Shown here one piece after another: positions 10,995 through 19,781 of a DNA stretch of 64,000 nt (its first letter is position 1; each line of letters starts with the position of its first letter). The DNA is taken from positions 1 to 64,000 of the forward strand of contig CADEEV010000003.1 of NCBI GenBank assembly GCA_902826455.1. The letters run 5' to 3'. The position numbers and the translations under genes are program-made. The DNA is from an uncultured Acidobacteriota bacterium. GTDB taxonomy: Bacteria > Acidobacteriota > Vicinamibacteria > Fen-336. Under the pieces are notes generated by a model. That model did no database searches, had not been told where the DNA came from, and was given only the letters and a program-made list of their open reading frames with translations.

Positions 10995-11891
10995 ATGACC
11001 CTGACTTGGAACGGCAAGCGCTTCGACTGGGTGAACGTCGCCTACTTCTCGGCGATTCACATCGCGGCCATCACCGCGTTCTGGAACTTCACGTGGACGG
11101 GCGTCTTCGTCCTGCTGTTCATGAACTGGGTGGCCGGATCCCTCGGCATCGGGATCACGTTCCATCGCCTGCTCACCCACCGCGGCTACAAGGCCCCCAA
11201 GTGGCTCGAGTACCTCGGCACGCTGTGCGGGACGCTCGCCTCCGAGGGCGGGGCCATCACGTGGGTCGCGATGCACCGGATGCACCACACGTGGTCCGAC
11301 CGTCCCGGCAAGGACCTCCACACCCCGAAGGACGGCTTCTGGTGGAGCCACCTCGGCTGGATCATCTGCGACCTCAACATGGACCGCGGCGAGATCGAGC
11401 GCAAGTACGCGCCGGAGCTGGTCGCCGACCCGGTCCACCGCTTCCTCAACAAGTTCCACGTCTTCCCGAACATCCTCGTCGGCCTCGCCCTCTACGCCTG
11501 GGGCGGCTGGCCGCTGGCGGCCTGGGGCGCCCTGCTCCGCATCGTGGTGACGCTCCATGTCACCTGGCTCGTGAACTCGGCGGCCCACACCTGGGGCTAC
11601 CGCACCTTCGACACGCCCGAAGGCTCGACCAACTGCTGGTGGGTCGGCCTGCTCGCCTGGGGCGAGGGCTGGCACAACAACCACCACGCCTTCCAGCGCT
11701 CGGCCCGTCACGGCCACGAGTGGTGGGAGTTCGACGCGAACTGGGTGGTGATCCGCAGCCTGATGGCGCTGGGCCTCGTGAAGGACGTCCAGCTCCTGCC
11801 GAAGGGCGCCGAGCGCTTCCGCCTCGACAAGAAGGCGAACCCGAACGCGATCATCGAGCCCGGCCTGACCGTCGACCCGGTCGAAGCCTAG
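10995..11891 (+). CDS. Acyl-CoA delta-9 type fatty acid desaturase
   Basis: This 298-residue integral membrane di-iron enzyme introduces a double bond into saturated acyl chains using O2. The three histidine boxes are clear: HRLLTHR at 57-63, HRMHH at 94-98, and HNNHH at 227-231, with the extra family motifs NSAAHTWGYR and GEGWHNN. Four membrane helices are predicted around the boxes. It stands alone with its own upstream region: 72 bases that include an AT-richer patch (TTAGCTATTACAAAAG) and a TAGTCT hexamer 9 bases before the ATG. No electron-transfer partner is adjacent. Confidence 0.95.
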   Translation: MTLTWNGKRFDWVNVAYFSAIHIAAITAFWNFTWTGVFVLLFMNWVAGSLGIGITFHRLLTHRGYKAPKWLEYLGTLCGTLASEGGAITWVAMHRMHHTWSDRPGKDLHTPKDGFWWSHLGWIICDLNMDRGEIERKYAPELVADPVHRFLNKFHVFPNILVGLALYAWGGWPLAAWGALLRIVVTLHVTWLVNSAAHTWGYRTFDTPEGSTNCWWVGLLAWGEGWHNNHHAFQRSARHGHEWWEFDANWVVIRSLMALGLVKDVQLLPKGAERFRLDKKANPNAIIEPGLTVDPVEA

Positions 11892-11893
11892 TT

Positions 11894-12556
11894 CTAGGGA
11901 AGCGCCGCCGCCACGAAGGCGGCCAGCTTCCCCGCGTCGAGCCGGTCGTCGGTGCGCACGCCGGTGCACAGGTCGAGTCCGAACGGGCCCACGGCCTCGA
12001 TCGCCTCCTGGACGTTCTCGACCCGCAGGCCGCCGGCCAGGTAGAGCGGCACGTCCACGGCCTCGCGGATCCTCCGGCTGAGGGCCCAGTCGTGGCGCCG
12101 GCCGGTCCCCCCCAGCTCTTTGACCGCCAGGCCGGGGTTCCCGGAGTCCAGCAACAGGGCGTCGACGCCGGCGCTCACCCGCACGGCCTCCTCCACCGAC
12201 TCGGGCCCCGTGACGTGGACCACCTGGACGATGCCGATCCCCGGCAGCGCCTCGCGCAGCTCCGCATAGCTTCCGGTCGTGAGGGCGTCCACGAGCTGCA
12301 GCGTCGTGGTCCGAAGCCGCCGGTGCTGGGCGACGATCGACGGAACGTCCTGCAGGCTCGTGAGCAGGAACGTCGCGACGCCGGGCGGCACCTGAGCCGC
12401 CACCGCCGCGATCGTCTCCTCCGCGATCACTCCCGGCCCGCTCGGCATCGCCGAGACGAGGCCCAGGGCCGAGGCTCCCCGCCGAATGGCCGTCCACGCC
12501 TCGCCCGCATCCCGGATGCAGCAGATCTTGATGCGGGGACGGCGCGTGGGCTCCAT
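11894..12556 (-). CDS. Phosphoribosylanthranilate isomerase-like protein (TrpF family), orphan
   Basis: The 220-residue protein has the TrpF barrel pattern: IKICCIRD near the N-terminus with the catalytic cysteine, VQVVHVTG, DALLLDSG with the catalytic aspartate, GGTGRRHDW where the usual phenylalanine before DW is histidine, and LAGGLRVENV. TrpF converts phosphoribosylanthranilate to CdRP in tryptophan synthesis. There are no other trp genes here, and the phosphate-binding end GLDLCTGVR differs from the usual SSGVE. It may be a true TrpF placed apart from its operon or a paralog with another substrate. It is divergent from the cNMP-DUF1003 gene across 48 bases. Confidence 0.78.
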   Translation of the reverse strand: MEPTRRPRIKICCIRDAGEAWTAIRRGASALGLVSAMPSGPGVIAEETIAAVAAQVPPGVATFLLTSLQDVPSIVAQHRRLRTTTLQLVDALTTGSYAELREALPGIGIVQVVHVTGPESVEEAVRVSAGVDALLLDSGNPGLAVKELGGTGRRHDWALSRRIREAVDVPLYLAGGLRVENVQEAIEAVGPFGLDLCTGVRTDDRLDAGKLAAFVAAALP

Positions 12557-12604
12557 GCGCGCGGCATCATATAGAATCCCCCGCCAGGAGGCGCCCCGAA
12601 CCGC

Positions 12605-13468
12605 ATGGCCGAAGACACGTCCTTCCTCGCCGACATCCCGTTCTTCCAGCTCCTCGGCGAAGAGGAACGAGCGGATCTCGTGGCGCGCCTCGAGCCCATC
12701 CGCCTGCCGGCAGGCCGCATGGTGTTCGACTACGGCGACCCCGGCGACGCCCTGTTCATCGTGCGCTCGGGAGAGGTCGAGGTCTTCTTCAAGGACGACA
12801 CCGGCCAGAAGATCGTCCTCGAGGACGGCAAGGCCGGCTACGTGTTCGGCGAGCTGTCGCTGCTCGACGGCGGCCCGCGCACGGCCTCCGTCGTGGTGAA
12901 GGAAGACCTGCAGGCCCTGAAGTTCGACCGCACCCACCTGGGCGAGTTCCTCCAGCGTCATCCCTCGGCGGCCCTCGACATGCTCGCGGCCACGGGCCGG
13001 CGCCTGCGCTTCACCACCGAGCGCCTGCGCCATACCGCGTCGCGCAACGTGAACGAGGAGGCCGAGGACAAGCGCACGACGATCCAGAAGACCGCCGACT
13101 GGATCGCGGAGTTCAGCGGCAGCATCGCCTTCCTGATGCTGCACGTGGGACTGTTCACGGTCTGGATCCTGCTCAACACGTCGTGGATCGCCGGGGTCGG
13201 CGCGCTCCACGCCGTCGCGAACTTCGACCCCTTCCCGTTCGGCCTGCTGACGATGTCCGTCTCCCTCGAGGCGATCTTCCTGTCGGTCTTCGTGCTGCTC
13301 AGCCAGAACCGCCAGGCGGCGAAGGAGCGCGTGCGCGCCGACATCGAGTACGACGTGAACCTCAAGGCCGAGCTGGAGATCGCCCATCTCCACGAGAAGG
13401 TCGACCGGTTCCAGGCCGACTCGCTCGCCCGCCTCGACCGCATCGAGCGCGCCGCGTCCAAGAAGTAG
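12605..13468 (+). CDS. Cyclic-nucleotide-binding domain + DUF1003 membrane protein
   Basis: Residues 1-125 form a CAP-like cyclic nucleotide domain (FQLLGEEERADLVARLEP, GDPGDALFIVRSGEVEV, FGELSLLDGGPRTASV with the phosphate cassette). Residues 150-270 form DUF1003, with two membrane helices around SIAFLMLHVGLFTVWILLN and FDPFPFGLLTMSVSLEAIF. There is no DNA-binding HTH, so a nucleotide probably modulates the membrane domain. AGGAGG at 12586-12591 precedes ATG 12605, and TATAGAAT at 12570-12577 is a candidate -10. It is followed after 8 bases by the spermidine-synthase-like gene. Confidence 0.87.
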   Translation: MAEDTSFLADIPFFQLLGEEERADLVARLEPIRLPAGRMVFDYGDPGDALFIVRSGEVEVFFKDDTGQKIVLEDGKAGYVFGELSLLDGGPRTASVVVKEDLQALKFDRTHLGEFLQRHPSAALDMLAATGRRLRFTTERLRHTASRNVNEEAEDKRTTIQKTADWIAEFSGSIAFLMLHVGLFTVWILLNTSWIAGVGALHAVANFDPFPFGLLTMSVSLEAIFLSVFVLLSQNRQAAKERVRADIEYDVNLKAELEIAHLHEKVDRFQADSLARLDRIERAASKK

Positions 13469-13476
13469 TCCTCCGG

Positions 13477-16212
13477 TTGTCCCGACCGCGCGCCGCGCTC
13501 TTCCTCCTCTCGCTGGCGGCGGTGCTGTTCGAGATCGCGCTGACGCGGATCGCCTCCGTCCTGCTCCAGGCGACGCTCACGGCCGTCGTGATCGCGGTCT
13601 GCCTGGCGGCCCTCGGGCTCGGAGCGGCGCTCGCCGGCCCGCGCCTCGACGACACGCGCCTGCCCGTGGCGGCCGTGCTCGTGGCTTCGGCCGGCGGGGC
13701 ACTGGCCGTGGCGGCGCTCGTGACGACGCCGCTGGGCTTCGCCCTGGGGCTGTTCGCGGCGCCCTTCCTCGGGACCGGCGCGTTCGCGGCCTGGGTCTAC
13801 GGGCGGGGCGCGGCGCCTCCCCGGACCTACGCGGCGGAGGCCCTGGGCGGCGCGCTCGGCGCGATCCTGGCGCCCGGGGCGATCCGGCTGCTGGGCGACG
13901 TGAACGCGGCGCTCGCGGCGGCCGCCCTGGCCGGGCTCGCGGGTCTGCTCGTGGCCGCCGGCAGCGCGCGCCTCGCCGTGCTCGTGGCGCCCGCGGTGTG
14001 CGCGGCCAACCTGTTCACCCACGCGATCGCGGTCGACCCGTGGTCGCAGTTCGGGTTCCGCCCGCACATGGTGGCGCAGACGGAAGGCAAGGACGGACGC
14101 GTGCTCGCCACGGCCTACGACGCCTTCGCGCGCACCGACCTCGTCGAGACCCGCGAGCCGTGGCTGCGCTACCTGTTCACCGACCGCATGTACACGGCGC
14201 GCGTGGCGCGCTGGGACGGCGCGACTGCGGCCTTCGCCGACGCGCCCCTCGCGGAGCTGTCGCGGCTCAAGGGCTTCGCGTTCCGCGCGCTGCGTCCGGG
14301 TCGCGTACTGGTCCTCGGCTCGGGCGGCGGCTTCGACGTGGCCCTGGCACTCCAGTCGGGCGCGACGCGGGTGGAGGCGGTCGAGATCAACGGCGCGATG
14401 CTGCGCATGACCCAGGAGCTCGGCGCCTTCGCGGGCCATGTCTACGACCGTCCCGAGGTGAGCGTCCACGAGGCCGAGGCCCGGCGCTTCCTGCGCGCGA
14501 GCAGGGACCGCTACGGTCTCGTGAGCCTGTCGCTGCTGCAGACCGACCCGGCCGTGGATCGCGCCAACACCGGTTTCCAGAGCTGGGTCTTCACGCGCGA
14601 GGCCGTGGCCACGTATCTCGACCACCTCGAGCAGGGCGGCGTGCTCGCGATCGTGCAGAACACCGACGCGGTGGCCGAGAAGACCGTCGCGACCGCTCTC
14701 GCGGCGCTCCACGACCGTGGCCTGTCCACCGCGGACGCCTTCGAGCGGCTCGCCGTGTTCCACCTGCGGGAGCCGGGGACCAATCCGTTCGCGCATCTCG
14801 TGCTGGTCGCGCGCGAGCCATGGAGCGCCGCGACGCGGGCGGCCCTGGCCGCGTCCGCCGCGCGCGACGGCTTGCGAGTCGGTCACCTGACCGGCGAGGG
14901 CACCTCGCCGCGGCTCGGCGCGCTCGTCGAGGGCCGGGAGAGCCTGGCCGCGTGGGTCGCCGGCAGCCGGTCACGGCTCGACGTACCCACGGACGATCGC
15001 CCCTTCTTCTTCGACCTCAATCGCGCGCTGCCCGGGTTGTTCGCGAGCGTCGCGCTGGGGGGCGTCGCGCTGCTCCTGGCGCTGTACGCCCGCGACCGGC
15101 TCGCCGCCCACGGCCCGCGCCTCCGCGGGGCCGGCTGGCTCGCGGCCGCCGGGCTGGGCGCGGGCTTCCTGCTGCTCGAGGCCGGCCTGATCGCCCGCGG
15201 CCAGTTCCTGATCGGCACGCCGACGCTGGCCCTCGCCCTCGTGATCGGTTCGATCCTGATCGCGGCGGCGGTCGGAGCCGTGCTCGGCCCGCGCGCGCAG
15301 CCCGATCCCGTGCGGCGCCTGCGGCTCGGCGCCAGCCTGGTGGCGGGCGTCGCGTTGCTCGAAGCGGTGGCCTGGCCCTGGCTCGCGGTCCATCCCCCGG
15401 CGGGCACGCCGGGGCTCGCGGTGCTCACCGCCTTGCTGGTCGCCGCCGTCGGCTTGCCGATCGGCTTCTGCCTGCCGGCCCTGTTCGAGATCCAAGGCCC
15501 GAAAGGCGCCGCGGCGCTCTACGCCTCGAACGCGGTCGCGACCGTGGCCGCGTCCGCGGCGGCGACGTTGCTCGCCCAGGCGTTCGGCCTGCACTCGGTG
15601 CTCTTGGCCGGCTCCCTCTGCTACGCCGCCTGTGCGGTGCTCGCCGCTCGTCGCCCCTACAATGCAGCGATGGAGGTCGCCCCAGGGCTCCGCACCCACG
15701 CTCCCGCCGACGCCCTCGAAGGCTCCCACCTCGCCCGCATCCTGGCGTTCGTGGCCGCGCATCCCCGGCCCTTCGACCGCGCGATCCCGGAAGGGCACCT
15801 GACCGGCAGCGCGATCGTGGTCTCGGCGTCGCGCGATCGCGTGCTGCTGCTGCACCATAAGAAGCTCGGCCTCTGGCTGCAGCCCGGCGGCCACGGCGAG
15901 GCCGGCGAGTCGAGCGCCGAGGCCGTGGCCCTCCGCGAGGCCCTCGAAGAGACCGGCATCCGCGAGCTCGTGCTGCACCCGACGGCGCCGCGCCCCATCG
16001 ACGTGGACGTCCACACGATCCCGGCGCGCAGGGACGAGCCGGCCCACGAGCACCTCGACCTGCGCTACCTCGTGATCGCTCCCGATTCCGCCGTGGCCGT
16101 CCACGATCCCGCCGAGAGCCACGCGATCCGCTGGTTCACCTGGGACGAACTCGCAACGATGGAGCTCGATCCCGGGCTGCAGCGTGCCCTCAAGAAAGTG
16201 AAGGCCCTATGA
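13477..16212 (+). CDS. Membrane spermidine-synthase-like methyltransferase fold fused in frame to a Nudix hydrolase
   Basis: One open frame of 911 codons holds two unrelated modules. The first has about seven N-terminal membrane helices, a spermine/spermidine synthase-like domain (VLVLGSGGGFDVALAL near residue 278, then VEAVEINGAML and NTGFQSWVFTREA) and a second membrane block. From about residue 732 a Nudix domain follows: GGHGEAGE, then REALEETGI, with eight rather than seven residues between the motif glutamate and RE. An ATG at 15670 with no stop before it could give a separate 180-residue Nudix protein. The TTG start at 13477 is provisional. The stop overlaps the helicase start by ATGA. 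Confidence 0.75.
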   Translation: MSRPRAALFLLSLAAVLFEIALTRIASVLLQATLTAVVIAVCLAALGLGAALAGPRLDDTRLPVAAVLVASAGGALAVAALVTTPLGFALGLFAAPFLGTGAFAAWVYGRGAAPPRTYAAEALGGALGAILAPGAIRLLGDVNAALAAAALAGLAGLLVAAGSARLAVLVAPAVCAANLFTHAIAVDPWSQFGFRPHMVAQTEGKDGRVLATAYDAFARTDLVETREPWLRYLFTDRMYTARVARWDGATAAFADAPLAELSRLKGFAFRALRPGRVLVLGSGGGFDVALALQSGATRVEAVEINGAMLRMTQELGAFAGHVYDRPEVSVHEAEARRFLRASRDRYGLVSLSLLQTDPAVDRANTGFQSWVFTREAVATYLDHLEQGGVLAIVQNTDAVAEKTVATALAALHDRGLSTADAFERLAVFHLREPGTNPFAHLVLVAREPWSAATRAALAASAARDGLRVGHLTGEGTSPRLGALVEGRESLAAWVAGSRSRLDVPTDDRPFFFDLNRALPGLFASVALGGVALLLALYARDRLAAHGPRLRGAGWLAAAGLGAGFLLLEAGLIARGQFLIGTPTLALALVIGSILIAAAVGAVLGPRAQPDPVRRLRLGASLVAGVALLEAVAWPWLAVHPPAGTPGLAVLTALLVAAVGLPIGFCLPALFEIQGPKGAAALYASNAVATVAASAAATLLAQAFGLHSVLLAGSLCYAACAVLAARRPYNAAMEVAPGLRTHAPADALEGSHLARILAFVAAHPRPFDRAIPEGHLTGSAIVVSASRDRVLLLHHKKLGLWLQPGGHGEAGESSAEAVALREALEETGIRELVLHPTAPRPIDVDVHTIPARRDEPAHEHLDLRYLVIAPDSAVAVHDPAESHAIRWFTWDELATMELDPGLQRALKKVKAL

Positions 16213-17927
16213 CCACGTTCGCCAGCCTCGGACTGCTGGACTCCCTCGTGACCGCGACCACGGCTCTCGGCTACGAGGAGCCGACGCCCGTGCAGCGCGA
16301 GGCGATCCCCGTGCTGCTCGAGGGCCGCGACGTGCTGGGCCAGGCAGCCACCGGCACCGGCAAGACCGCGGCGTTCGCGCTGCCGATGCTCCACCGGATC
16401 CTCGAGAGCAAGGTGAAGGGCCGCACCAGCGGCCTGGTGCTCGTGCCCACCCGCGAGCTCGCGATGCAGGTCTCCGAGGCGATCCACAAGTACGCGAAGG
16501 GCGGTGGCCTTTCGGTCGTGCCGGTGTACGGCGGCGCGCCCATGGACGTGCAGATCCGCGCGCTGCGGCGCGGCGCCGACATCGTGGTCGGCACTCCGGG
16601 CCGGGTGCTCGACCACATCAACCGCGGGACGCTGAAGCTCGACCAGATCCGCATGATGACCCTCGACGAAGCCGACGAAATGCTCGACATGGGCTTCGCC
16701 GACGACATGGAAGCGATCCTGAAGGCGACGCCGTCCGACAAGCAGACGGCGCTGTTCTCGGCCACGATGGCGCCGCGCATCGCCGCGATCGCCTCGCGCC
16801 ACCTGAAGAACCCGGCCCGGGTGACGATCGCGCGCGAGAAGGCCACGGCGGGCCAGATCCCCCGCGTCCGCCAGGTCGCGTACATCGTGCCCCGCGCCCA
16901 CAAGCCCCAGACCCTGGGCCGCGTCCTCGACATCGAGAGCCCGTCGGCCGCGCTCGTCTTCTGCCGCACGCGCCTCGAGGTCGACGAGCTCGTCGAGACC
17001 CTGAGCGCCCACGGCTATCGCGCGGAGCCGCTCCACGGCGGCATGGCCCAGAACCAGCGCGACCGCGTCATGAGCCTGTTCCGCGCCAAGAAGGTCGACC
17101 TGGTCGTCGCCACCGACGTCGCGGCGCGCGGCCTCGACATCGATCATCTCTCCCACGTCGTGAACTACGACGTGCCCTCGGCGCCCGAGGCCTACGTGCA
17201 TCGCATCGGTCGCACGGGCCGCATCGGGCGCACGGGCGTCGCGATCACGCTGGCCGAGCCCCGCGAGCACCGCCTGCTCGGCAACATCGAGCGCTTCACG
17301 AAGCAGAAGATCGAGCTGGCCTCGGTGCCGACGGTGGCCGACCTGCGCTCGCGCCGCCTCGACGTCATGCGCGCGTCGCTCCGCGAGCGCCTGCTCGCCG
17401 GCAACATCGACGATGTCCGCGTGATCGTCGAGTCGCTGGCCGAGGAGTTCGACATCGTGCGCGTCGCCTCGGCCGCGGTGAAGCTCGCCCTCGAAGCCTC
17501 CCTGGGCGAAGGCGAGGACAAGGAGATCCCCACCGTCTCGGTCTCCTTCAAGGATCGCGGCCCGGCGGCCTCGGATCGGCCCAAGCCCAAGGGCGGCAAG
17601 TTCAAGGCGCGCGCACGCGAGACCGAGGGCGGTGGCGGCGACAAGCCGGCCCCGAAGCGCGCCTACGTGCCGGCCGGGCCGACGACGCGGCTCTACGTCG
17701 CCGCCGGTCGCATCGCCGGCGTGCGCCCCGCCGACCTGGTCGGCGCGATCACGGGCGAGACCGGCGTCCAGAACAAGGTCATCGGCTCGATCCAGATCGC
17801 CGACCGCTTCTCGATCGTCGAGGTCCCCGAGGCGCTCGCCAACAAGATCATCGACGCGCTGCGCGCGACCAAGATCCGCGGCAAGAAGGTGCTCGTGAAC
17901 CGCGACCGGGGACAGAAGCCTTCGTAG
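16209..17927 (+). CDS. DEAD-box RNA helicase, DeaD/CsdA-like
   Basis: The 572-residue protein shows all helicase motifs: the Q motif around YEEPTPVQREAIP, ATGTGKTAAFALP (motif I), PTRELAMQV, GTPGRVLDH, LDEADEMLDMG (motif II), FSATM (motif III), FCRTR, VATDVAARGLDID and HRIGRTGRIGR (motif VI). A basic linker is followed by a C-terminal DbpA-type RNA-binding domain (TRLYVAAGRIAGVRP to KIRGKKVLVNRD). Such helicases unwind structured mRNA or rRNA and assist ribosome assembly, often in the cold. Its ATG lies in the stop of the upstream gene (ATGA). Confidence 0.95.
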   Translation: MTTFASLGLLDSLVTATTALGYEEPTPVQREAIPVLLEGRDVLGQAATGTGKTAAFALPMLHRILESKVKGRTSGLVLVPTRELAMQVSEAIHKYAKGGGLSVVPVYGGAPMDVQIRALRRGADIVVGTPGRVLDHINRGTLKLDQIRMMTLDEADEMLDMGFADDMEAILKATPSDKQTALFSATMAPRIAAIASRHLKNPARVTIAREKATAGQIPRVRQVAYIVPRAHKPQTLGRVLDIESPSAALVFCRTRLEVDELVETLSAHGYRAEPLHGGMAQNQRDRVMSLFRAKKVDLVVATDVAARGLDIDHLSHVVNYDVPSAPEAYVHRIGRTGRIGRTGVAITLAEPREHRLLGNIERFTKQKIELASVPTVADLRSRRLDVMRASLRERLLAGNIDDVRVIVESLAEEFDIVRVASAAVKLALEASLGEGEDKEIPTVSVSFKDRGPAASDRPKPKGGKFKARARETEGGGGDKPAPKRAYVPAGPTTRLYVAAGRIAGVRPADLVGAITGETGVQNKVIGSIQIADRFSIVEVPEALANKIIDALRATKIRGKKVLVNRDRGQKPS

Positions 17928-17933
17928 GCGGCC

Positions 17934-18389
17934 ATGACCCAGGTGCCTCGCGACCCGGATTTCGAGCGGCGCGTGCGCGCGAGCTTCGACCGGCAGGCCG
18001 TGATGGCGACGTTTCGCGCACGCCTCGTGCGCGTCGGCCCCGGCGAGGTCGACATCGAGCTGCCGTTCCGAGCCGAGCTGACACAGCAGCACGGCTTCCT
18101 CCACGCCGGGATCGTCACGACCCTGATGGACAGCGCGTGCGGCTACGCGGCCCTCAGCCTGATGGAACCCGGCGCCGCCGTGCTGAGCGTCGAGTTCAAG
18201 GTGAACCTGCTGGCACCCGCGCGAGGCAGCCGCTTCCTCGCGAGCGGGCGCGTGGTGCGGGCCGGTCGGACCGTGGCGGTCGTGTCGGGCGAGTTCCGGG
18301 CCGTGGAAGCGGAGCCACCGGGCTCGCTGCTCGCCATGATGACCGGCACGATGATGTCCGTACGCGATCGAGCCGGGCTGGTCGACTAG
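17934..18389 (+). CDS. PaaI-type hotdog-fold thioesterase
   Basis: This 151-residue protein has the hotdog motif QQHGFLHAGIVTTLMDSACGYAA, split here as QQHGFLHAG and TLMDSACG, followed by SVEFKVNLLAPARG and the strand-rich C-terminus. Members hydrolyse acyl- or aryl-CoA thioesters in the cytoplasm as tetramers. The conserved aspartate in TLMDS is the likely catalytic residue. It follows the helicase by 6 bases and is probably co-transcribed. A link to the box aromatic-CoA genes 23 kb away is possible but not shown. Confidence 0.88.
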   Translation: MTQVPRDPDFERRVRASFDRQAVMATFRARLVRVGPGEVDIELPFRAELTQQHGFLHAGIVTTLMDSACGYAALSLMEPGAAVLSVEFKVNLLAPARGSRFLASGRVVRAGRTVAVVSGEFRAVEAEPPGSLLAMMTGTMMSVRDRAGLVD

Positions 18390-18433
18390 GGTCGCTATCC
18401 TTATTCCGTGCCCTGGGCTACCGTTAGCCGCGA

Positions 18434-18814
18434 ATGCCGACGAGCCACTGGCCGAAGCGCGGCGCGACGTGTCTCCTGCTGGCCTCGGTGTTCGTCCCGC
18501 AGGTCGTCAGCGGCTTGTACCAGGGCCTGGGGCGCCCCGTTCCTGCCGGCTATTCGCTACTGACGGGCCTCGCACTGTGGCTGAGCATGGTGGCGTGGTT
18601 CTCCCAGTACAGCCAGGAGCACCACGTGCCGTGGGTCGTGGACATGGGCTGGTTCCTGTACCTCGTCTGGATCGTGGTCGCTCCGTACTACATCGTGCAA
18701 CGTGAGGGTCGAGCGGGCCTCGGCCGGATCGCACTGTTCTGTGGCGCTTGGGCCGCAGCGTGGACCGTCGGCCGGGCCACGATGATCTGGGTTCGGGTGC
18801 TCGTAACGCAATGA
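18434..18814 (+). CDS. Four-helix membrane protein, function unknown
   Basis: The 126-residue protein has four predicted membrane segments (residues about 12-30, 42-60, 68-87 and 97-118) and an EHH motif in the loop before the third. I do not recognise a family. It starts a series of small genes with very short spacing. The 44 bases before it contain TACCGT 9 bases ahead of the ATG, resembling the start-proximal -10 elements elsewhere in the window. Confidence 0.65.
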   Translation: MPTSHWPKRGATCLLLASVFVPQVVSGLYQGLGRPVPAGYSLLTGLALWLSMVAWFSQYSQEHHVPWVVDMGWFLYLVWIVVAPYYIVQREGRAGLGRIALFCGAWAAAWTVGRATMIWVRVLVTQ

Positions 18815-18840
18815 GACGCCGTCAACCAAGGAGGCTTTCG

Positions 18841-19296
18841 ATGAAAGCTCGAGCCGGTGCCGCATTCCTCATGACCCTGGCCCTGCCGATGACTGCGCTC
18901 GCACAGTCGGCAACGCCGCTCGTCGTGGTGCCGGCGGGCGAGATGAAGTGGGCGGATCTCGGGCCCGGCGCCCCGGGCGTCAGGATCGCCAACCTCTGGG
19001 GCAACTACGCGACCGGCGCGTTCGGAGCGCTGATCAGGCTGCCCGCGGGATTCGCGGCGCCCTTGCACACCCACAGCCACGACATGAAGGTCGTGATCCT
19101 GTCGGGGACCTACGTCCAGGCGCCGGAGGGCAAGCCCGAGTTCCGGCTCGGACACGGCTCCTACTTCCAGCAGCCCGGCGGCAAGTACCGCCACACGACG
19201 TCGTGCGACAAGGCGGCCGAGTGCGTATTCTTCGTGGAGAGCAACGGCGCCTTCGATCTGCTGCCCGCCGAGGCGTCGAAGCCCGCCACCAGGTAG
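18841..19296 (+). CDS. Secreted cupin-domain protein
   Basis: The 151-residue protein has a Sec signal peptide (cleavage after MTALAQ, residue about 22) and a single cupin barrel. The first cupin motif is LHTHSHDMKVVILSG with three histidines and the second is the GSYFQQPGGKYRH region, together forming a plausible metal site. A cysteine pair in TSCDKAAECVF may form a disulfide, as expected outside the cytoplasm. AGGAGG at 18829-18834 decides the ATG at 18841. The family resembles DUF4437-type cupins; the substrate is unknown. Confidence 0.8.
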   Translation: MKARAGAAFLMTLALPMTALAQSATPLVVVPAGEMKWADLGPGAPGVRIANLWGNYATGAFGALIRLPAGFAAPLHTHSHDMKVVILSGTYVQAPEGKPEFRLGHGSYFQQPGGKYRHTTSCDKAAECVFFVESNGAFDLLPAEASKPATR

Positions 19297-19305
19297 TCCG
19301 TGCCC

Positions 19306-19584
19306 ATGACTGACCCGATCCTGACGGACGACGATCTCGACGCGATCGAAGGGCGTTCGAACGCCGCCACGAAGGGACCTTGGCAATCCTACGTAGAGGG
19401 CAGGGACCATCTCGGCGGATCCAACGTCATCGTGACCGGTGGACTTGACGACAGGTCGCCGGACATCGAGATCGCCAATGTGTCGAACGCCGACCAAGAT
19501 TTCATCGCCCACTCCCGGCAGGACGTACCCCGTCTTGTCGCAGAGGTTCGACGCCTCCGCGCCGCGCTGAAGAGGATCCCATGA
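19306..19584 (+). CDS. Small conserved protein of unknown function
   Basis: The 92-residue protein is acidic and ends in an amphipathic helix, PRLVAEVRRLRAALKRIP. The pattern ATKGPWQSY, DIEIANVSNADQDFIAHSRQDVPRL matches a short conserved family I recall from actinobacterial and phage genomes, in which a GPW motif and an (D)FIAHARQDVP segment recur; its role is unknown. GTG 19300 is an alternative start two codons earlier. Its stop overlaps the next start by ATGA. Confidence 0.65.
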   Translation: MTDPILTDDDLDAIEGRSNAATKGPWQSYVEGRDHLGGSNVIVTGGLDDRSPDIEIANVSNADQDFIAHSRQDVPRLVAEVRRLRAALKRIP

Positions 19585-19781
19585 TCGTCCGCATGTGGCA
19601 TGGACGCGTGCCGACCGCGAAGGCCGCCGCGTACCGTGCATTCCTCAACGCCCGCGCCATTCCCGACTACCGCTCGGTACCCGGCAACATCGCGGCGATC
19701 GTCGGCTTCGCCGGCGCCGACGTCGAGGTGGAGTTCGAGCCCAACGTCGTCCACTACGAAGTGGTGGGATCGGCCCGATGA
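19581..19781 (+). CDS. Shortened antibiotic-biosynthesis-monooxygenase (ABM)-like protein
   Basis: The 66-residue product starts exactly like full-length ABM-family proteins of about 100 residues (MIVRMWHGRVP, YRAFLNARAIPDYRSVPGN) and ends like them (VEFEPNVVHYEVVG). The middle is missing: the strand and helix usually found after PGN, and the acidic stretch usually found between the FAGxDVE motif and EFEP, are both absent, yet the frame is kept. It is either a decayed copy or a genuinely minimal version that would not form the usual ferredoxin-like fold. It overlaps both neighbours by ATGA, so loss of frame would disturb coupling. Confidence 0.6.
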   Translation: MIVRMWHGRVPTAKAAAYRAFLNARAIPDYRSVPGNIAAIVGFAGADVEVEFEPNVVHYEVVGSAR

